A stretch of 64,000 bases of DNA from an uncultured Psychroserpens sp. (GTDB lineage Bacteria; Bacteroidota; Bacteroidia; Flavobacteriales; Flavobacteriaceae), in contig CANKZZ010000001.1 in assembly GCA_947488655.1 (NCBI GenBank), forward strand, positions 668,842-732,841, read 5' to 3'. The notes under the pieces were generated by a model. It made no database searches. It was not told the origin of the DNA and was given only the letters and a program-made list of their open reading frames with translations. A program made the translations under genes and the position numbers. Each line of letters starts with the position of its first letter. Position 1 is the first letter of the stretch. Positions 29,316 through 39,451 of the stretch are shown here, in pieces.

Positions 29316-32300
29316 TTGAGTACAACTAACTTTACTTTATTAAAATCATCTCGATTATTTATTATCATCGCTTCTGTCTTATTAAGTGGCTTTGGCCATG
29401 CTCAAACTAATCCAACAGAGCAAGATTCTACAAAAACAGGATTCTCTTTAGGTAGACTTACTATTCCCAACCCTCAAAGTATAGTGTCAAAATACACTTA
29501 TGACCCAATAACAGATCGATATATTTATACAGAGACCGTAGGAAAATTTAATATTAATTATCCTATAATATTAACACCAGCAGAGTTTCAGAGGCTTGTA
29601 TTATTAGAACAACAACAAAAATATTATAAACAAAAAATTGACGCTGCAGCAGGACAGAAAGAAGGAGCAGAAGAAGAACAAAAAAATCTATTGCCAGAAT
29701 TTTATGTCAACTCAGGATTTTTTGAAACCATATTTGGAGGCAATACCATCGAAGTTATCCCTCAAGGTTCGGCAGAGGTTGATTTAGGGGTTTTATTTAC
29801 AAAACAAGATAATCCCACGTTTTCACCTAGAAACAGAAGTAATTTTACATTTGATTTTGATCAAAGAATAAGCTTGAGTTTGCTAGGTAAAGTTGGTACA
29901 CGTTTACAAGTAACTGTTAATTATGATACAGAGTCTACATTTGATTTTCAGCAATTAACAAAACTAGAATACACACCAACAGAAGATGATATTGTTAGAA
30001 AAATTGAAGTAGGTAATGTTAGTATGCCACTCAATAGTTCTTTAATAACAGGAGCACAAAGTTTATTTGGAGTTAAAACAGAGTTGCAATTTGGTAAAAC
30101 CAGAGTAACAGCTATTTTTTCTGAACAAAAATCACAATCACAATCTGTTGTAGCTCAAGGTGGAGGTACAGTAGAGGAGTTTGAGTTTTTTGCAAGAGAT
30201 TATGATGAAAATAGACACTATTTCTTAGCTCAGTATTTTAGGGATACTTATGACCAATCTATGTTAAGATACCCATACATTGCTAATAATGTACAAATTA
30301 CAAGGTTAGAAGTTTGGGTAACAAATAGAAGTAATCAAACCGAAAATGTAAGAAACGTTGTAGCACTTCAAGATTTAGGAGAATCAGATTTTGATCCTGC
30401 AGACCCTGCAAATGATAATATTGGTTTAGATAACCCTCCTGCTGGTTTCATTAATGTACCATCAGGATCATTTCCAGACAATGGAAATAATGATTTTGAC
30501 CCAACAAATATTGGTGGAGCTGGTTCTCAATTATCTACTGCAATTAGAGATATTACAACAGCAGAACAAGGAATTTTAGTGCCAGCAAATGAAGGTTTTG
30601 ACTTTGGAAAACTAGAAAATGCAAGAAAATTAGAGCAAGGCAGAGATTATACGTTAAGCCAGCAACTAGGTTATATATCTTTAAATCAAAGATTACTTAA
30701 TGACGAAATTCTAGCAGTAGCTTTTCAGTACACTATTGGTGGTGAAGTGTACCAAGTTGGAGAATTTGCTAATGATGGTGTAAACTCAACAGCAGAAGGT
30801 AATGATGATGATGGTGATAATATCCCAAATGATATAGATGCAGATGTAGATGGAGATGGTGTTATAGATAATGGTCCAGATACAGATGGAGATGGCATTA
30901 ATGATACAGGTGATGCAGATGTAAATGGTGACGGAACAATTGATAATGGTCCAGACGTAAATGGAGATGGTATTAATGATTCATTTATTACAGTTCAAGA
31001 AGGTTCTACCCAGAGTTTAGTGGTTAAAATGTTAAAAAGTCCTATAACAGATGTCAATCAGCCTATTTGGGATTTAATGATGAAGAACATTTATGATACA
31101 GGCGCATTTCAACTAGATCAAGATGATTTCAGATTAAATATTTTTTATACCGAAACATCTCCTCTTAACTATATAGTACCAGTTGAAGGAACCGCTTTTC
31201 CTACATTTGGTAATAATACACCTTTTGATAATACGGATGATTCTGAAATTCAAGACGTACCTTTAATTAGGCTCTTTCATTTAGATAGATTAAACTTTAA
31301 CAATGACCCACAAGCAGGTGGTGATGGTTTTTTCGATTTTGTACCTGGTTTAACTGTATTAACTCAAAATGGCAAGATTATATTCACAAAGACAGAGCCT
31401 TTTGGTCGTTATCTTTTTGATATTCTTGATGATGATGGAAATGCTATAGACAACGAAGCAGACTATAATTATGATGGGCCAGTTATGGGTAGCCCATATA
31501 ACCTTAACCAAGAGAAATATGTTTATGATATTCTTTATAAGCAAACAAAAACAGCAGCTTTAGATGAGGCTGAGAAAAATAAATTTCAAATAAAGGGACG
31601 ATATAAATCTTCTGGAGGTGATGGGATCCCATTAGGAGCGTTTAATGTGCCTAGAGGATCTGTAATTGTTACAGCAGGAGGAAGAACTTTAGTTGAGGGT
31701 CAAGATTATACAGTTAATTATCAAATTGGTCGTGTCTACATTATTGATGAAGCATTAAAGTCTTCAAATATTCCTATCAATGTTTCGGTAGAAAATAATG
31801 CAGTATTTGGACAACAAACAAGACGTTTTACAGGTGTAAATGTTGAGCATCAATTTAATGAGAACTTTGTTTTAGGAGCTACTTTATTAAACTTAAATGA
31901 ACGACCTGTAACACAAAAAGCAAATTATAATACAGAGCCAATTAATAATACTATTTTTGGATTTAACGGTAACTATTCTACCGAAGTTCCCTTTCTAACA
32001 AGGCTGGCTAACAAATTACCTAACATTGATACAGATGCACCTTCAAACTTATCTGTTAGAGGTGAGTTTGCCTATCTAGCTCCTGGAGCTCCTAAAGGAA
32101 CCGATTTCGAAAATGAAGCTACTGCCTATGTAGATGATTTTGAAGGTACTCAAGGCGCTATAGATTTATTATCACCACAGTCTTGGTTTTTATCAAGTAG
32201 ACCAAGAAATCTAGGTAAGATTTATGCAGGTTTTGGTGACGAAGATGATAATGGAATTCAAAATGGATTTGATAGAGCGTTCTTAAACTGGTATACTATT

Positions 32301-35300
32301 GATCCGATTTTTTACAGTAGCCAAAGACCAGATGATATTAGTGATGACGATGTTTCAGATTTGTATACAAGACGTGTATTTATAGATGAAGTGTTTCCAG
32401 AGATAGATATTGCTCAAGGTCAAAGTACCATTATTAACACGTTAGATTTAACCTATTATCCTACAGAGAGAGGACCTTATAATTTTGAACCTGGTGCTAC
32501 AGATGATAACTTGGATCCAACAAACAGTTGGGCAGGAATTACAAGACAAATTACCTCTACAGATTTTGAGCAAGCTAATGTTGAGTATATTGAGTTTTGG
32601 TTAATGAATCCATTTATGGATGATACGGGAAACACCATTACGAGTTCAGCACCTGGAAAGCTATTTATCAATTTAGGTAATATTTCTGAAGATGTTTTAA
32701 AAGATGGTAAAAAACAGTACGAAAATGGATTGCCAGAAGATGGTGATATTACACCATTATTGCCAGCAACATCATATCAAACAGTTGTACCAAGAAATCA
32801 ATCTTTAATATATACATTTTCTACAGGAGGAGACCAAAGGGCAAATCAAGATGTTGGTTATGATGGATATGATGATGCCGAAGAATTAGCACAGTTTGGA
32901 GGTGCATTTGGCGAAGATCCTGCAAAAGATAATTACTTATACTATTTAAATACAGAAGGTAATATTTTTGATCGTTATAAAAATTATAACGGGTTGCAAG
33001 GTAACTCTCCAGATGTATTTACAGATACTAATAGAGGTTCTACTGTACAACCAGATGTTGAGGATATCAACAGAGATAATACGATGAATACGATTGATAG
33101 TTATTTTCAATATGAAGTAGAGATCAATCCAAATACGCTCAACGTATCTAATCCTCAAATTAATGATGTAAAAGATAGAACGGTTACGTTACCTAATGGG
33201 CAAACTGCAACAGTTTCATATTACCAATTTAGAATTCCAATTTCTGAGCCTACAGATGCGATTGGTGGTATAACAGATATTAGATCTGTGCGTTTTGCTA
33301 GACTTTTTCTAACAGATTTTGCAGAGAGAACTGTCATGCGTTTTGCGACGTTAGACTTAGTACGTAGCGATTGGAGACGATATAAATTGACATTAGATGA
33401 TGAACCAAATAATGATAGTGATAATACAGACTTTACAGTAGGAGTTGTAGGACTTCAACAAAACGATGGTAACTATGTATTACCTCCAGGAGTTGTATTA
33501 GAGCAGTTAAATAACAACAATAATATTATTAGACAAAACGAGCAATCTCTACAATTAGAAGTGTGTGAATTAGAGCCCGAAGATTCTCGTGGAGTGTTTA
33601 AAAATATTAACGTAGATATGCGTCAATATAATAAGTTGCGCATGTTTATTCATGCCGAAGATGGTGAGTCAGGGACTCTCAATGATGGAGATCTTGTTGG
33701 ATTTATTCGTATGGGTAATGACTTTACACAAAATTACTATCAAATAGAGGTGCCTTTACAAGCATCATCTGGTTTGGCCTCTGCCGAAACTGTTTGGCCA
33801 GAAGCCAATGAAATTAATATAGAATTAGATGTTCTTGAGCAAATAAAATCTTTAGGAATTGCAAATGGAACTCTTGCAAATATAGAACCTACGTTCTATG
33901 ATTTGGTAAATGGAGAGCTCACAGAGGTAGATGAATTTGATCCCTATCCAGCAATTGGTACAGCAAACGCGCAAAGAGTTGCAATAAAAGGTAACCCAAA
34001 TTTTGGCGATGTACGTGTTTTAATGGTTGGTGTAAAAAACCCAGGTCAAAACGGAATGAATTCTTGCGGAGAAATTTGGTTTAATGAGTTGCGTTTAGCC
34101 GATTTAGATAACGAAGGCGGTTGGGCTGCGGTTGCAGCGATAGATGCTAATATGGCAGATTTTGCTACAGTGAGCGCAACTGGTCGTAAAACAACAATTG
34201 GTTTTGGTTCTGTAGAGCAACGTCCTAATGAACGTAGTCGAGAGGATGTAGAGCAGTATGATGTGGTTACTAATTTAAATCTAGGACAGCTATTACCAAA
34301 AAAATGGGGTATTCAATTACCATTTAATTATGCTGTTGGAGAGCAAATAATAACGCCAGAGTACGATCAATTTTATAGAGATATTAAATTAGATGCGAGA
34401 CTTAACGCAGCCAACTCTGCAGAGGAGCGGGAAACTATTAGAACACAATCTGAAGATTATACAAAACGAAAAAGCATCAACTTTATTGGTGTTAGAAAAA
34501 ATAGAACTGGTGATTCAAAACCACGTTTTTATGATGTAGAAAATTTAACATTCAATTATTCATACAATAAAGAAGAGCATAGAGATTTTGAAATTGAGAA
34601 TGCTTTGAGCCAACAAGTACGAGCTGGTGTTAATTATGCCTATAGTTTTGACTCAAAACCTATTGAGCCATTTAAAAAGAATGACTCCTTATTTAGAGGG
34701 AAATACTGGAAAATATTAAAAGACTTTAATTTTAATCCAATTCCAACTAGTTTTACTGTAAATACAGATATTATACGTCAATTTAATAAACAAAAGTTTA
34801 GAGAAATTGACTTGGCAGGAGGTAATATTGGTTTGGAAGAGTTATTCCGAAGAAATTATAATTTTAATACACAGTATGCCATAAACTATAATTTAACAAA
34901 AGCATTAAGTCTTAATTTTACAGCAGCCAATACTAACATCGTTAGAAATTATTTTGTAGATGATGTTATTAATGGTAGACAAAATCCAAATCTAGACGTT
35001 TGGGATGGCTTCTTCGATTTGGGTGACCCTAATATTCAAAGTCAGCAAATACAAATTAATTATGAAATTCCTTTGTATAAGATTCCTACGTTTAGTTTTA
35101 TGAGAGCTACATACTCATATACAGGAGATTTCCAATGGCAAAAAGGATCAGATTTAAATAACAATTTACCTATAGAAAATGAGAATGCTCCAGGGACATT
35201 TACCAATTACAATTTAGGTAACTCTATTCAAAATGCAAATACTCACAATATAAACTCCACGTTTAATATGGAGACATTGTATAAGCATATTGGTCTTACT

Positions 35301-36818
35301 AAAAAGAAAGCCAGAACACCAAGAAGAGCTACACCAGGAGGTTTAGATAAGGATGGTAAAACTCCAACAGCAACAGCACAAAACACACCAGCTAAAACTG
35401 GAGGTGGTTCTAAAATTTTAAATGCAGGTATAGATATATTAACTGCGGTAAAACGTATACAAATAAATTATACCGAAAATAATGGTACTTTTTTACCAGG
35501 ATATTTAAGAACACCAGGTTTTATTGGTACGTTTAAACCAACCTTAGGATATACATTTGGAAGCCAAAGTGACATTAGAGATTTAGCAGCAAGAAATGGA
35601 TGGTTAACCGTGTTTCCAGATTTTAATCAGCAATATAGCGAGACGACTAATCGTATTTTAGATATATCGGCAGATGTAGAATTAATACCAGATTTAAATA
35701 TTGATTTAACGGGAGGACGTACGTACTCAGAGAATATGACTCAAAACTTTAACACAACCGATACTAATGGTGATGGTTTGAGTGATACTTATAATGAGTT
35801 AATTACTAATTCCTTCGGAAACTTTAATATTTCAACCGCTTTAATAAAAACATCATTTGGTAAAAGCGACGAAAATCAATCTGCAGCTTTTGATGATTTT
35901 AGATCTAACAGATTGGTTGTTGCAAGACGATTAGCAAGAGAATTTTATGGTACAGATAACTTCGCAGTTGATCAAGAAGGTTACCCTCTTGGGTTTGGTA
36001 AAAATAGCCAAGCAGTATTGTTGCCATCATTTTTAGCAGCTTACAAAGGATCAGATCCAGATAAAATTAGTTTGTCTGCTTTTAGAGATATACCTATTCC
36101 TAACTGGCAATTAAAATATACTGGTTTTATGAAAATGAAGTGGTTTAAAAAACGTTTTAAACGTTTTTCTATCACACATGGTTACCGTTCTAGTTATACA
36201 ATCAATCAATTTAGAACCAACTTAGATTTACAACCAGGCGACTTACAACCAGGAGTTGCTTATGATGACCAAGCTAATTTTAGTGATGTTGTAGATCAAT
36301 CAGGTAATTTCAAAAACGAAACTATATTTAGTAATGTAAATTTAGAAGAGCAATTTAGCCCATTATTTAGACTAGATTTTGAAATGAAAAACTCGGTTAA
36401 GATTTTGGCAGAGATGAGAAAAGACAGAATTTTATCAATGTCTTTTGATAATAATTTATTGACAGAAATTCAAGGGAAAGAATATATTCTAGGGTTAGGA
36501 TATAGAATTAAAGATTTACGAATACGTTCTAAATTAGCAGGACCAAAACAAGTAATTAAAAGTGATCTAAATATGAAGGCAGATGTTTCAGTAAGAAACA
36601 ACAAAACTATCATAAGATATTTAGATATAGAAAATAATCAAATTACTCAAGGTCAAACCATTTGGGGATTAAAGTATACAGCAGATTATGCTTTTTCTAA
36701 AAACCTAACTGCTATATTCTATTTTGACTATACATTCTCAGAGTATGAGATTTCAACAGCATTTCCTCAAACTACAATTAGGTCTGGATTTACATTACGT
36801 TACAATTTTGGAAATTAG
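29316..36818 (+). CDS. sprA: Type 9 secretion system translocon / gliding protein SprA
   Basis: SprA (Sov in Porphyromonas) is the giant outer-membrane barrel through which T9SS cargo passes. At 2500 residues it has the expected size, with a signal peptide (hydrophobic residues 14-28, then GHAQ) and the SprA repeats with T9SS_SprA_N-type segments (e.g. YVDDFEGTQGAIDL, and a repeated RLEVWVTNRS/YIEFWLMNPF pattern). The C-terminal strand ends RYNFGN. The start is TTG 29316: no ATG precedes the signal peptide. Residues ~496-555 hold an Asp/Gly/Asn-rich calcium-binding-type insert. It belongs to the ruvA-sprA unit; gcvH has its own promoter. Confidence 0.97.
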   Translation: MSTTNFTLLKSSRLFIIIASVLLSGFGHAQTNPTEQDSTKTGFSLGRLTIPNPQSIVSKYTYDPITDRYIYTETVGKFNINYPIILTPAEFQRLVLLEQQQKYYKQKIDAAAGQKEGAEEEQKNLLPEFYVNSGFFETIFGGNTIEVIPQGSAEVDLGVLFTKQDNPTFSPRNRSNFTFDFDQRISLSLLGKVGTRLQVTVNYDTESTFDFQQLTKLEYTPTEDDIVRKIEVGNVSMPLNSSLITGAQSLFGVKTELQFGKTRVTAIFSEQKSQSQSVVAQGGGTVEEFEFFARDYDENRHYFLAQYFRDTYDQSMLRYPYIANNVQITRLEVWVTNRSNQTENVRNVVALQDLGESDFDPADPANDNIGLDNPPAGFINVPSGSFPDNGNNDFDPTNIGGAGSQLSTAIRDITTAEQGILVPANEGFDFGKLENARKLEQGRDYTLSQQLGYISLNQRLLNDEILAVAFQYTIGGEVYQVGEFANDGVNSTAEGNDDDGDNIPNDIDADVDGDGVIDNGPDTDGDGINDTGDADVNGDGTIDNGPDVNGDGINDSFITVQEGSTQSLVVKMLKSPITDVNQPIWDLMMKNIYDTGAFQLDQDDFRLNIFYTETSPLNYIVPVEGTAFPTFGNNTPFDNTDDSEIQDVPLIRLFHLDRLNFNNDPQAGGDGFFDFVPGLTVLTQNGKIIFTKTEPFGRYLFDILDDDGNAIDNEADYNYDGPVMGSPYNLNQEKYVYDILYKQTKTAALDEAEKNKFQIKGRYKSSGGDGIPLGAFNVPRGSVIVTAGGRTLVEGQDYTVNYQIGRVYIIDEALKSSNIPINVSVENNAVFGQQTRRFTGVNVEHQFNENFVLGATLLNLNERPVTQKANYNTEPINNTIFGFNGNYSTEVPFLTRLANKLPNIDTDAPSNLSVRGEFAYLAPGAPKGTDFENEATAYVDDFEGTQGAIDLLSPQSWFLSSRPRNLGKIYAGFGDEDDNGIQNGFDRAFLNWYTIDPIFYSSQRPDDISDDDVSDLYTRRVFIDEVFPEIDIAQGQSTIINTLDLTYYPTERGPYNFEPGATDDNLDPTNSWAGITRQITSTDFEQANVEYIEFWLMNPFMDDTGNTITSSAPGKLFINLGNISEDVLKDGKKQYENGLPEDGDITPLLPATSYQTVVPRNQSLIYTFSTGGDQRANQDVGYDGYDDAEELAQFGGAFGEDPAKDNYLYYLNTEGNIFDRYKNYNGLQGNSPDVFTDTNRGSTVQPDVEDINRDNTMNTIDSYFQYEVEINPNTLNVSNPQINDVKDRTVTLPNGQTATVSYYQFRIPISEPTDAIGGITDIRSVRFARLFLTDFAERTVMRFATLDLVRSDWRRYKLTLDDEPNNDSDNTDFTVGVVGLQQNDGNYVLPPGVVLEQLNNNNNIIRQNEQSLQLEVCELEPEDSRGVFKNINVDMRQYNKLRMFIHAEDGESGTLNDGDLVGFIRMGNDFTQNYYQIEVPLQASSGLASAETVWPEANEINIELDVLEQIKSLGIANGTLANIEPTFYDLVNGELTEVDEFDPYPAIGTANAQRVAIKGNPNFGDVRVLMVGVKNPGQNGMNSCGEIWFNELRLADLDNEGGWAAVAAIDANMADFATVSATGRKTTIGFGSVEQRPNERSREDVEQYDVVTNLNLGQLLPKKWGIQLPFNYAVGEQIITPEYDQFYRDIKLDARLNAANSAEERETIRTQSEDYTKRKSINFIGVRKNRTGDSKPRFYDVENLTFNYSYNKEEHRDFEIENALSQQVRAGVNYAYSFDSKPIEPFKKNDSLFRGKYWKILKDFNFNPIPTSFTVNTDIIRQFNKQKFREIDLAGGNIGLEELFRRNYNFNTQYAINYNLTKALSLNFTAANTNIVRNYFVDDVINGRQNPNLDVWDGFFDLGDPNIQSQQIQINYEIPLYKIPTFSFMRATYSYTGDFQWQKGSDLNNNLPIENENAPGTFTNYNLGNSIQNANTHNINSTFNMETLYKHIGLTKKKARTPRRATPGGLDKDGKTPTATAQNTPAKTGGGSKILNAGIDILTAVKRIQINYTENNGTFLPGYLRTPGFIGTFKPTLGYTFGSQSDIRDLAARNGWLTVFPDFNQQYSETTNRILDISADVELIPDLNIDLTGGRTYSENMTQNFNTTDTNGDGLSDTYNELITNSFGNFNISTALIKTSFGKSDENQSAAFDDFRSNRLVVARRLAREFYGTDNFAVDQEGYPLGFGKNSQAVLLPSFLAAYKGSDPDKISLSAFRDIPIPNWQLKYTGFMKMKWFKKRFKRFSITHGYRSSYTINQFRTNLDLQPGDLQPGVAYDDQANFSDVVDQSGNFKNETIFSNVNLEEQFSPLFRLDFEMKNSVKILAEMRKDRILSMSFDNNLLTEIQGKEYILGLGYRIKDLRIRSKLAGPKQVIKSDLNMKADVSVRNNKTIIRYLDIENNQITQGQTIWGLKYTADYAFSKNLTAIFYFDYTFSEYEISTAFPQTTIRSGFTLRYNFGN

Positions 36819-36841
36819 TAGTAAATACTCTCTAAAAAAAT

Positions 36842-36849
36842 TACATTTG
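36842..36849 (+). promoter_or_regulatory. Probable -7 element (TACATTTG) for gcvH
   Basis: TACATTTG matches TAnnTTTG 28 bp before the gcvH ATG. No TTG lies at the usual -33 distance. Confidence 0.5.
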
Positions 36850-36877
36850 TAATAACAATAAATATTATTAGAACAAG

Positions 36878-37258
36878 ATGAATATACCATCAGATTTAAA
36901 ATACACCAAAGATCACGAGTGGATCAAAATAGAAGGTGATATAGCTACCGTAGGCATTACAGATTTTGCTCAAGGAGAACTTGGAGATATCGTATACGTA
37001 GAAGTAGAAACTCTTGATGAAACTTTAGATGTTGAAGAGGTTTTTGGTACAGTTGAAGCTGTAAAAACAGTTTCAGATTTATTCTTACCACTTTCTGGTG
37101 AGATTACAGCTTTTAATGAAAGTTTAGAAGACGAACCAGAAAAAGTAAACACAGACCCTTATGGAGACGGTTGGATGATTAAAATTAAATTTTCTGATGC
37201 TTCAGAAATTGATAATCTATTATCTGCTGATGATTACAAAGCTCTTATTGGCGCTTAA
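36878..37258 (+). CDS. gcvH: Glycine cleavage system H protein
   Basis: A small lipoyl carrier (126 residues) that shuttles the aminomethyl group between the P, T and L proteins. The lipoyl lysine lies in [11 protein letters not shown] (about residue 69). The N-terminal YTKDHEWI and C-terminal [12 protein letters not shown] motifs are typical. No other gcv gene is present here. The VanZ-like gene begins within its last codons. Confidence 0.97.
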   Translation: MNIPSDLKYTKDHEWIKIEGDIATVGITDFAQGELGDIVYVEVETLDETLDVEEVFGTVEAVKTVSDLFLPLSGEITAFNESLEDEPEKVNTDPYGDGWMIKIKFSDASEIDNLLSADDYKALIGA

Positions 37259-37613
37259 AAAATGGGCATTGCCTATTTTGGTTATTTATGTATTGGCTTT
37301 AACAATTGGAAGTTTGGCTCATTTAAATGGGATGCCAAGCTTAGGGTTCTCATTTGAGGATAAAATACGTCATTTTATAGCTTACTTTCTTTTTACAGTA
37401 TTAGTTTATAACTATTGTAAAGCAAGAAACTTAACTAATGCTATACCTAAAGCTATACTAAGTGTCATTATTTATGGCATAATTATTGAACTATTACAAA
37501 AAGTTATGACCTCATATAGAACGTTAGATGTCTATGATGTTTTAGCAAATTCTTTAGGAGCTGTCTTAGCAGCTCTTATTATTATAGTTAGAAAAAAACT
37601 AAAGTTAAAATGA
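37230..37613 (+). CDS. VanZ-like small membrane protein
   Basis: A 127-residue protein with four membrane segments. The pattern [15 protein letters not shown] and [16 protein letters not shown] (Asp in a conserved D-x-xANSLG motif) fits the VanZ-like family. Its function is not established. ATG 37230 overlaps gcvH by 29 bp; a TTG at 37245 is an alternative, and a start at 37197 would imply an unlikely 62-bp overlap. Co-transcription with gcvH is likely, an order I recognise as common in flavobacteria. Confidence 0.82.
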   Translation: MITKLLLALKKWALPILVIYVLALTIGSLAHLNGMPSLGFSFEDKIRHFIAYFLFTVLVYNYCKARNLTNAIPKAILSVIIYGIIIELLQKVMTSYRTLDVYDVLANSLGAVLAALIIIVRKKLKLK

Positions 37614-37678
37614 ACTAATAGCTTGCTTTTTTAACAAATATTTGGTTAATTTAGCATTCTTAAAACCGTTTAAGCACT

Positions 37679-38404
37679 ATGGAACCTAAAAAGAATATTA
37701 AATCAGACGTGAGTAGAAACAGCTCACTTTACTTTGCTGTTGGTCTTGCATTAATGTTAGCGCTTACTTATATGACTATTAATTATAAGTCATATGAAAA
37801 AGATGCAATAGATATTGGACAATTAGATTTAGAGGCTCTTGAAGAAGAGGATATCCCAATTACAGATCAAAAAATAATTCCACCACCTCCACCACCTCCA
37901 CCACCAGTAGTGCCAGAGGAAATAGAAATTGTGGAAGATGAAAAAGAAATTGAAGAAACAGTAATTGAATCTACAGAAACAGATCAAACAGAAGAGATTG
38001 TTGAGGTTGAGGAGATTGAAGTAGAAGAAGTAGAAGAAGATATAGATGTTCCTTTTAACGTTATTGAAAATGTTCCAATTTTTCCAGGATGTGAGAATGA
38101 AAAAGGTAACAATGCTAAAAAGCAATGTATGTCTGATAAAATTAGCAAATTCGTAAACCGAAAGTTTAATACAGATTTAGCTGGTGATTTAGGTTTATCA
38201 GGAAGACAACGTATTAATGTTATCTTTAAAATTGATAAAACAGGAAATATTGTTGGTATTAGAGCTAGAGCTCCACATCCAGGTTTAGAGAAAGAAGCTA
38301 AAAGAGTAATTAGTTTATTACCTAAAATGAAGCCAGGAAAACAGAGAGGTAAACCAGTGAATGTTCCATATTCATTACCTATCCTGTTTCAAGTTCAAGA
38401 TTAG
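37679..38404 (+). CDS. TonB-family energy transducer 1
   Basis: A 241-residue TonB-like protein with one membrane anchor (about residues 17-37), a run of ten prolines near residue 70, a Glu/Val-rich periplasmic stalk and a C-terminal TonB domain. The domain starts at residue 135 with FPGCE, has a second Cys after KKQ, and includes QRINVIFKIDKTGNI. It transmits proton-motive force to outer-membrane receptors. The two Cys around the domain entry could form a disulfide. It is closely related to the next gene and followed by its own terminator. Confidence 0.93.
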   Translation: MEPKKNIKSDVSRNSSLYFAVGLALMLALTYMTINYKSYEKDAIDIGQLDLEALEEEDIPITDQKIIPPPPPPPPPVVPEEIEIVEDEKEIEETVIESTETDQTEEIVEVEEIEVEEVEEDIDVPFNVIENVPIFPGCENEKGNNAKKQCMSDKISKFVNRKFNTDLAGDLGLSGRQRINVIFKIDKTGNIVGIRARAPHPGLEKEAKRVISLLPKMKPGKQRGKPVNVPYSLPILFQVQD

Positions 38405-38430
38405 ATATATTAAACATATCACATAAATTC

Positions 38431-38466
38431 AAAATCCCATCTAAATTAATTAGATGGGATTTTTAC
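38431..38466 (+). terminator. Intrinsic terminator after TonB-like gene 1
   Basis: AAAATCCCATCTA pairs with TAGATGGGATTTT (13-bp stem, short A/T loop) and is followed by Ts. The flanking A-run may also allow function on the other strand. Confidence 0.88.
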
Positions 38467-38520
38467 TTTGGTATGCTTATTGTGTTTTTATCATAATATT
38501 AACATTATAAATTAAATATT

Positions 38521-39315
38521 ATGAAAGATTTTAAAAAATCGCACAATATTGCTGGTCAGAGCAATAAAGTTGTGCAAAAAACACACAAACACGATGCAAA
38601 TTTACAAAAAAACTCATCGTTGTATTTTCAAATAGGACTCATACTTTGTCTTTTAGGTACCTATGCTATGTTTGAGATGAAGTTTGAAACTAAAAATTTA
38701 CAGGTAGCTATCTTAGAACCTTTAAATCTTGATGACTATACTGTAGATGTGCCTCCATTTGTAGTTGAGCCAAACGCACCAAAACAGCAACCACAACAAA
38801 AAATCAAACAACAAGTTATTACCAACAAATTAAAGGTTGTAGAGGATGTAGATTTTGTGCCTCCTGTAGATCTTATTACAAAACCTGTAATTGTTGACAA
38901 GCCAATAAACCCAACTAATGTTGTAGATCCTATTGAACCAGATGTTGATGTCACAAAACCTTTTATCTTAACAGGAGTAGAAATTGTTCCAGTTTATCCT
39001 GGGTGCGAAAAAATGTCAACTAACAAAGAGCGAATTAAATGTATGAATGAAAAAATTACAAAGTTAGTACAACGAAAATTTGATACAGATCTTGCTGGAG
39101 AATTAGGTTTATCGGGTAAGCAAAGAATTAACGTTCAATTTAAAATTGATCAACATGGAAATGTAACAGATATTTTAGCAAGAGCTCCACACCCTAGTTT
39201 AGAAAAAGAAGCTAAGCGTGTCACTAATAAAATACCACAAATGGCACCAGGACTTCAAAGAGAAGTACCTGTGTCTGTTATTTATAATTTACCAATAGTT
39301 TTCAAGGTGCAGTAA
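38521..39315 (+). CDS. TonB-family energy transducer 2
   Basis: A 264-residue paralogue of the preceding gene. It has a membrane anchor (about residues 38-57), a Pro/Val/Lys-rich stalk and a C-terminal TonB domain beginning at residue 159 (YPGCEK), with the same second Cys (RIKCMNEKI) and the nearly identical core DTDLAGELGLSGKQRINV. The stalk has diverged much more than the domain (basic and Gln-rich instead of Glu-rich), suggesting tandem duplication followed by specialisation for different receptors. It has separate terminators on each side. Confidence 0.93.
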   Translation: MKDFKKSHNIAGQSNKVVQKTHKHDANLQKNSSLYFQIGLILCLLGTYAMFEMKFETKNLQVAILEPLNLDDYTVDVPPFVVEPNAPKQQPQQKIKQQVITNKLKVVEDVDFVPPVDLITKPVIVDKPINPTNVVDPIEPDVDVTKPFILTGVEIVPVYPGCEKMSTNKERIKCMNEKITKLVQRKFDTDLAGELGLSGKQRINVQFKIDQHGNVTDILARAPHPSLEKEAKRVTNKIPQMAPGLQREVPVSVIYNLPIVFKVQ

Positions 39316-39344
39316 GAATATAAATTTCAGAAAGAAAATATTAT

Positions 39345-39382
39345 ACGGTCTAATCCATAAACATGGATTAGACCGTTTTTTA
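39345..39382 (+). terminator. Intrinsic terminator after TonB-like gene 2
   Basis: ACGGTCTAATCCA (39345-39357) pairs with TGGATTAGACCGT (39364-39376): a 13-bp perfect stem and a 6-base loop, followed by a T-run. Confidence 0.92.
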
Positions 39383-39451
39383 ATGATAAATCCTAAGGCC
39401 TCTATTTTGAAAAAAATAGTATCTTTCGGCAATTAATGATGTACTTGCTAT

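Noticed and set aside
36145..36172. AAACGTTTTAAACGTTTTT in sprA as extra LacI operators
   Set aside because: It lacks the TCGA ends and central symmetry of the real operators and codes for conserved Lys/Phe/Arg residues.
37829..38125. Antisense ORF rich in Trp, Phe and Asn opposite the TonB proline run
   Set aside because: Its unusual composition is just the reverse complement of proline and glutamate codons.
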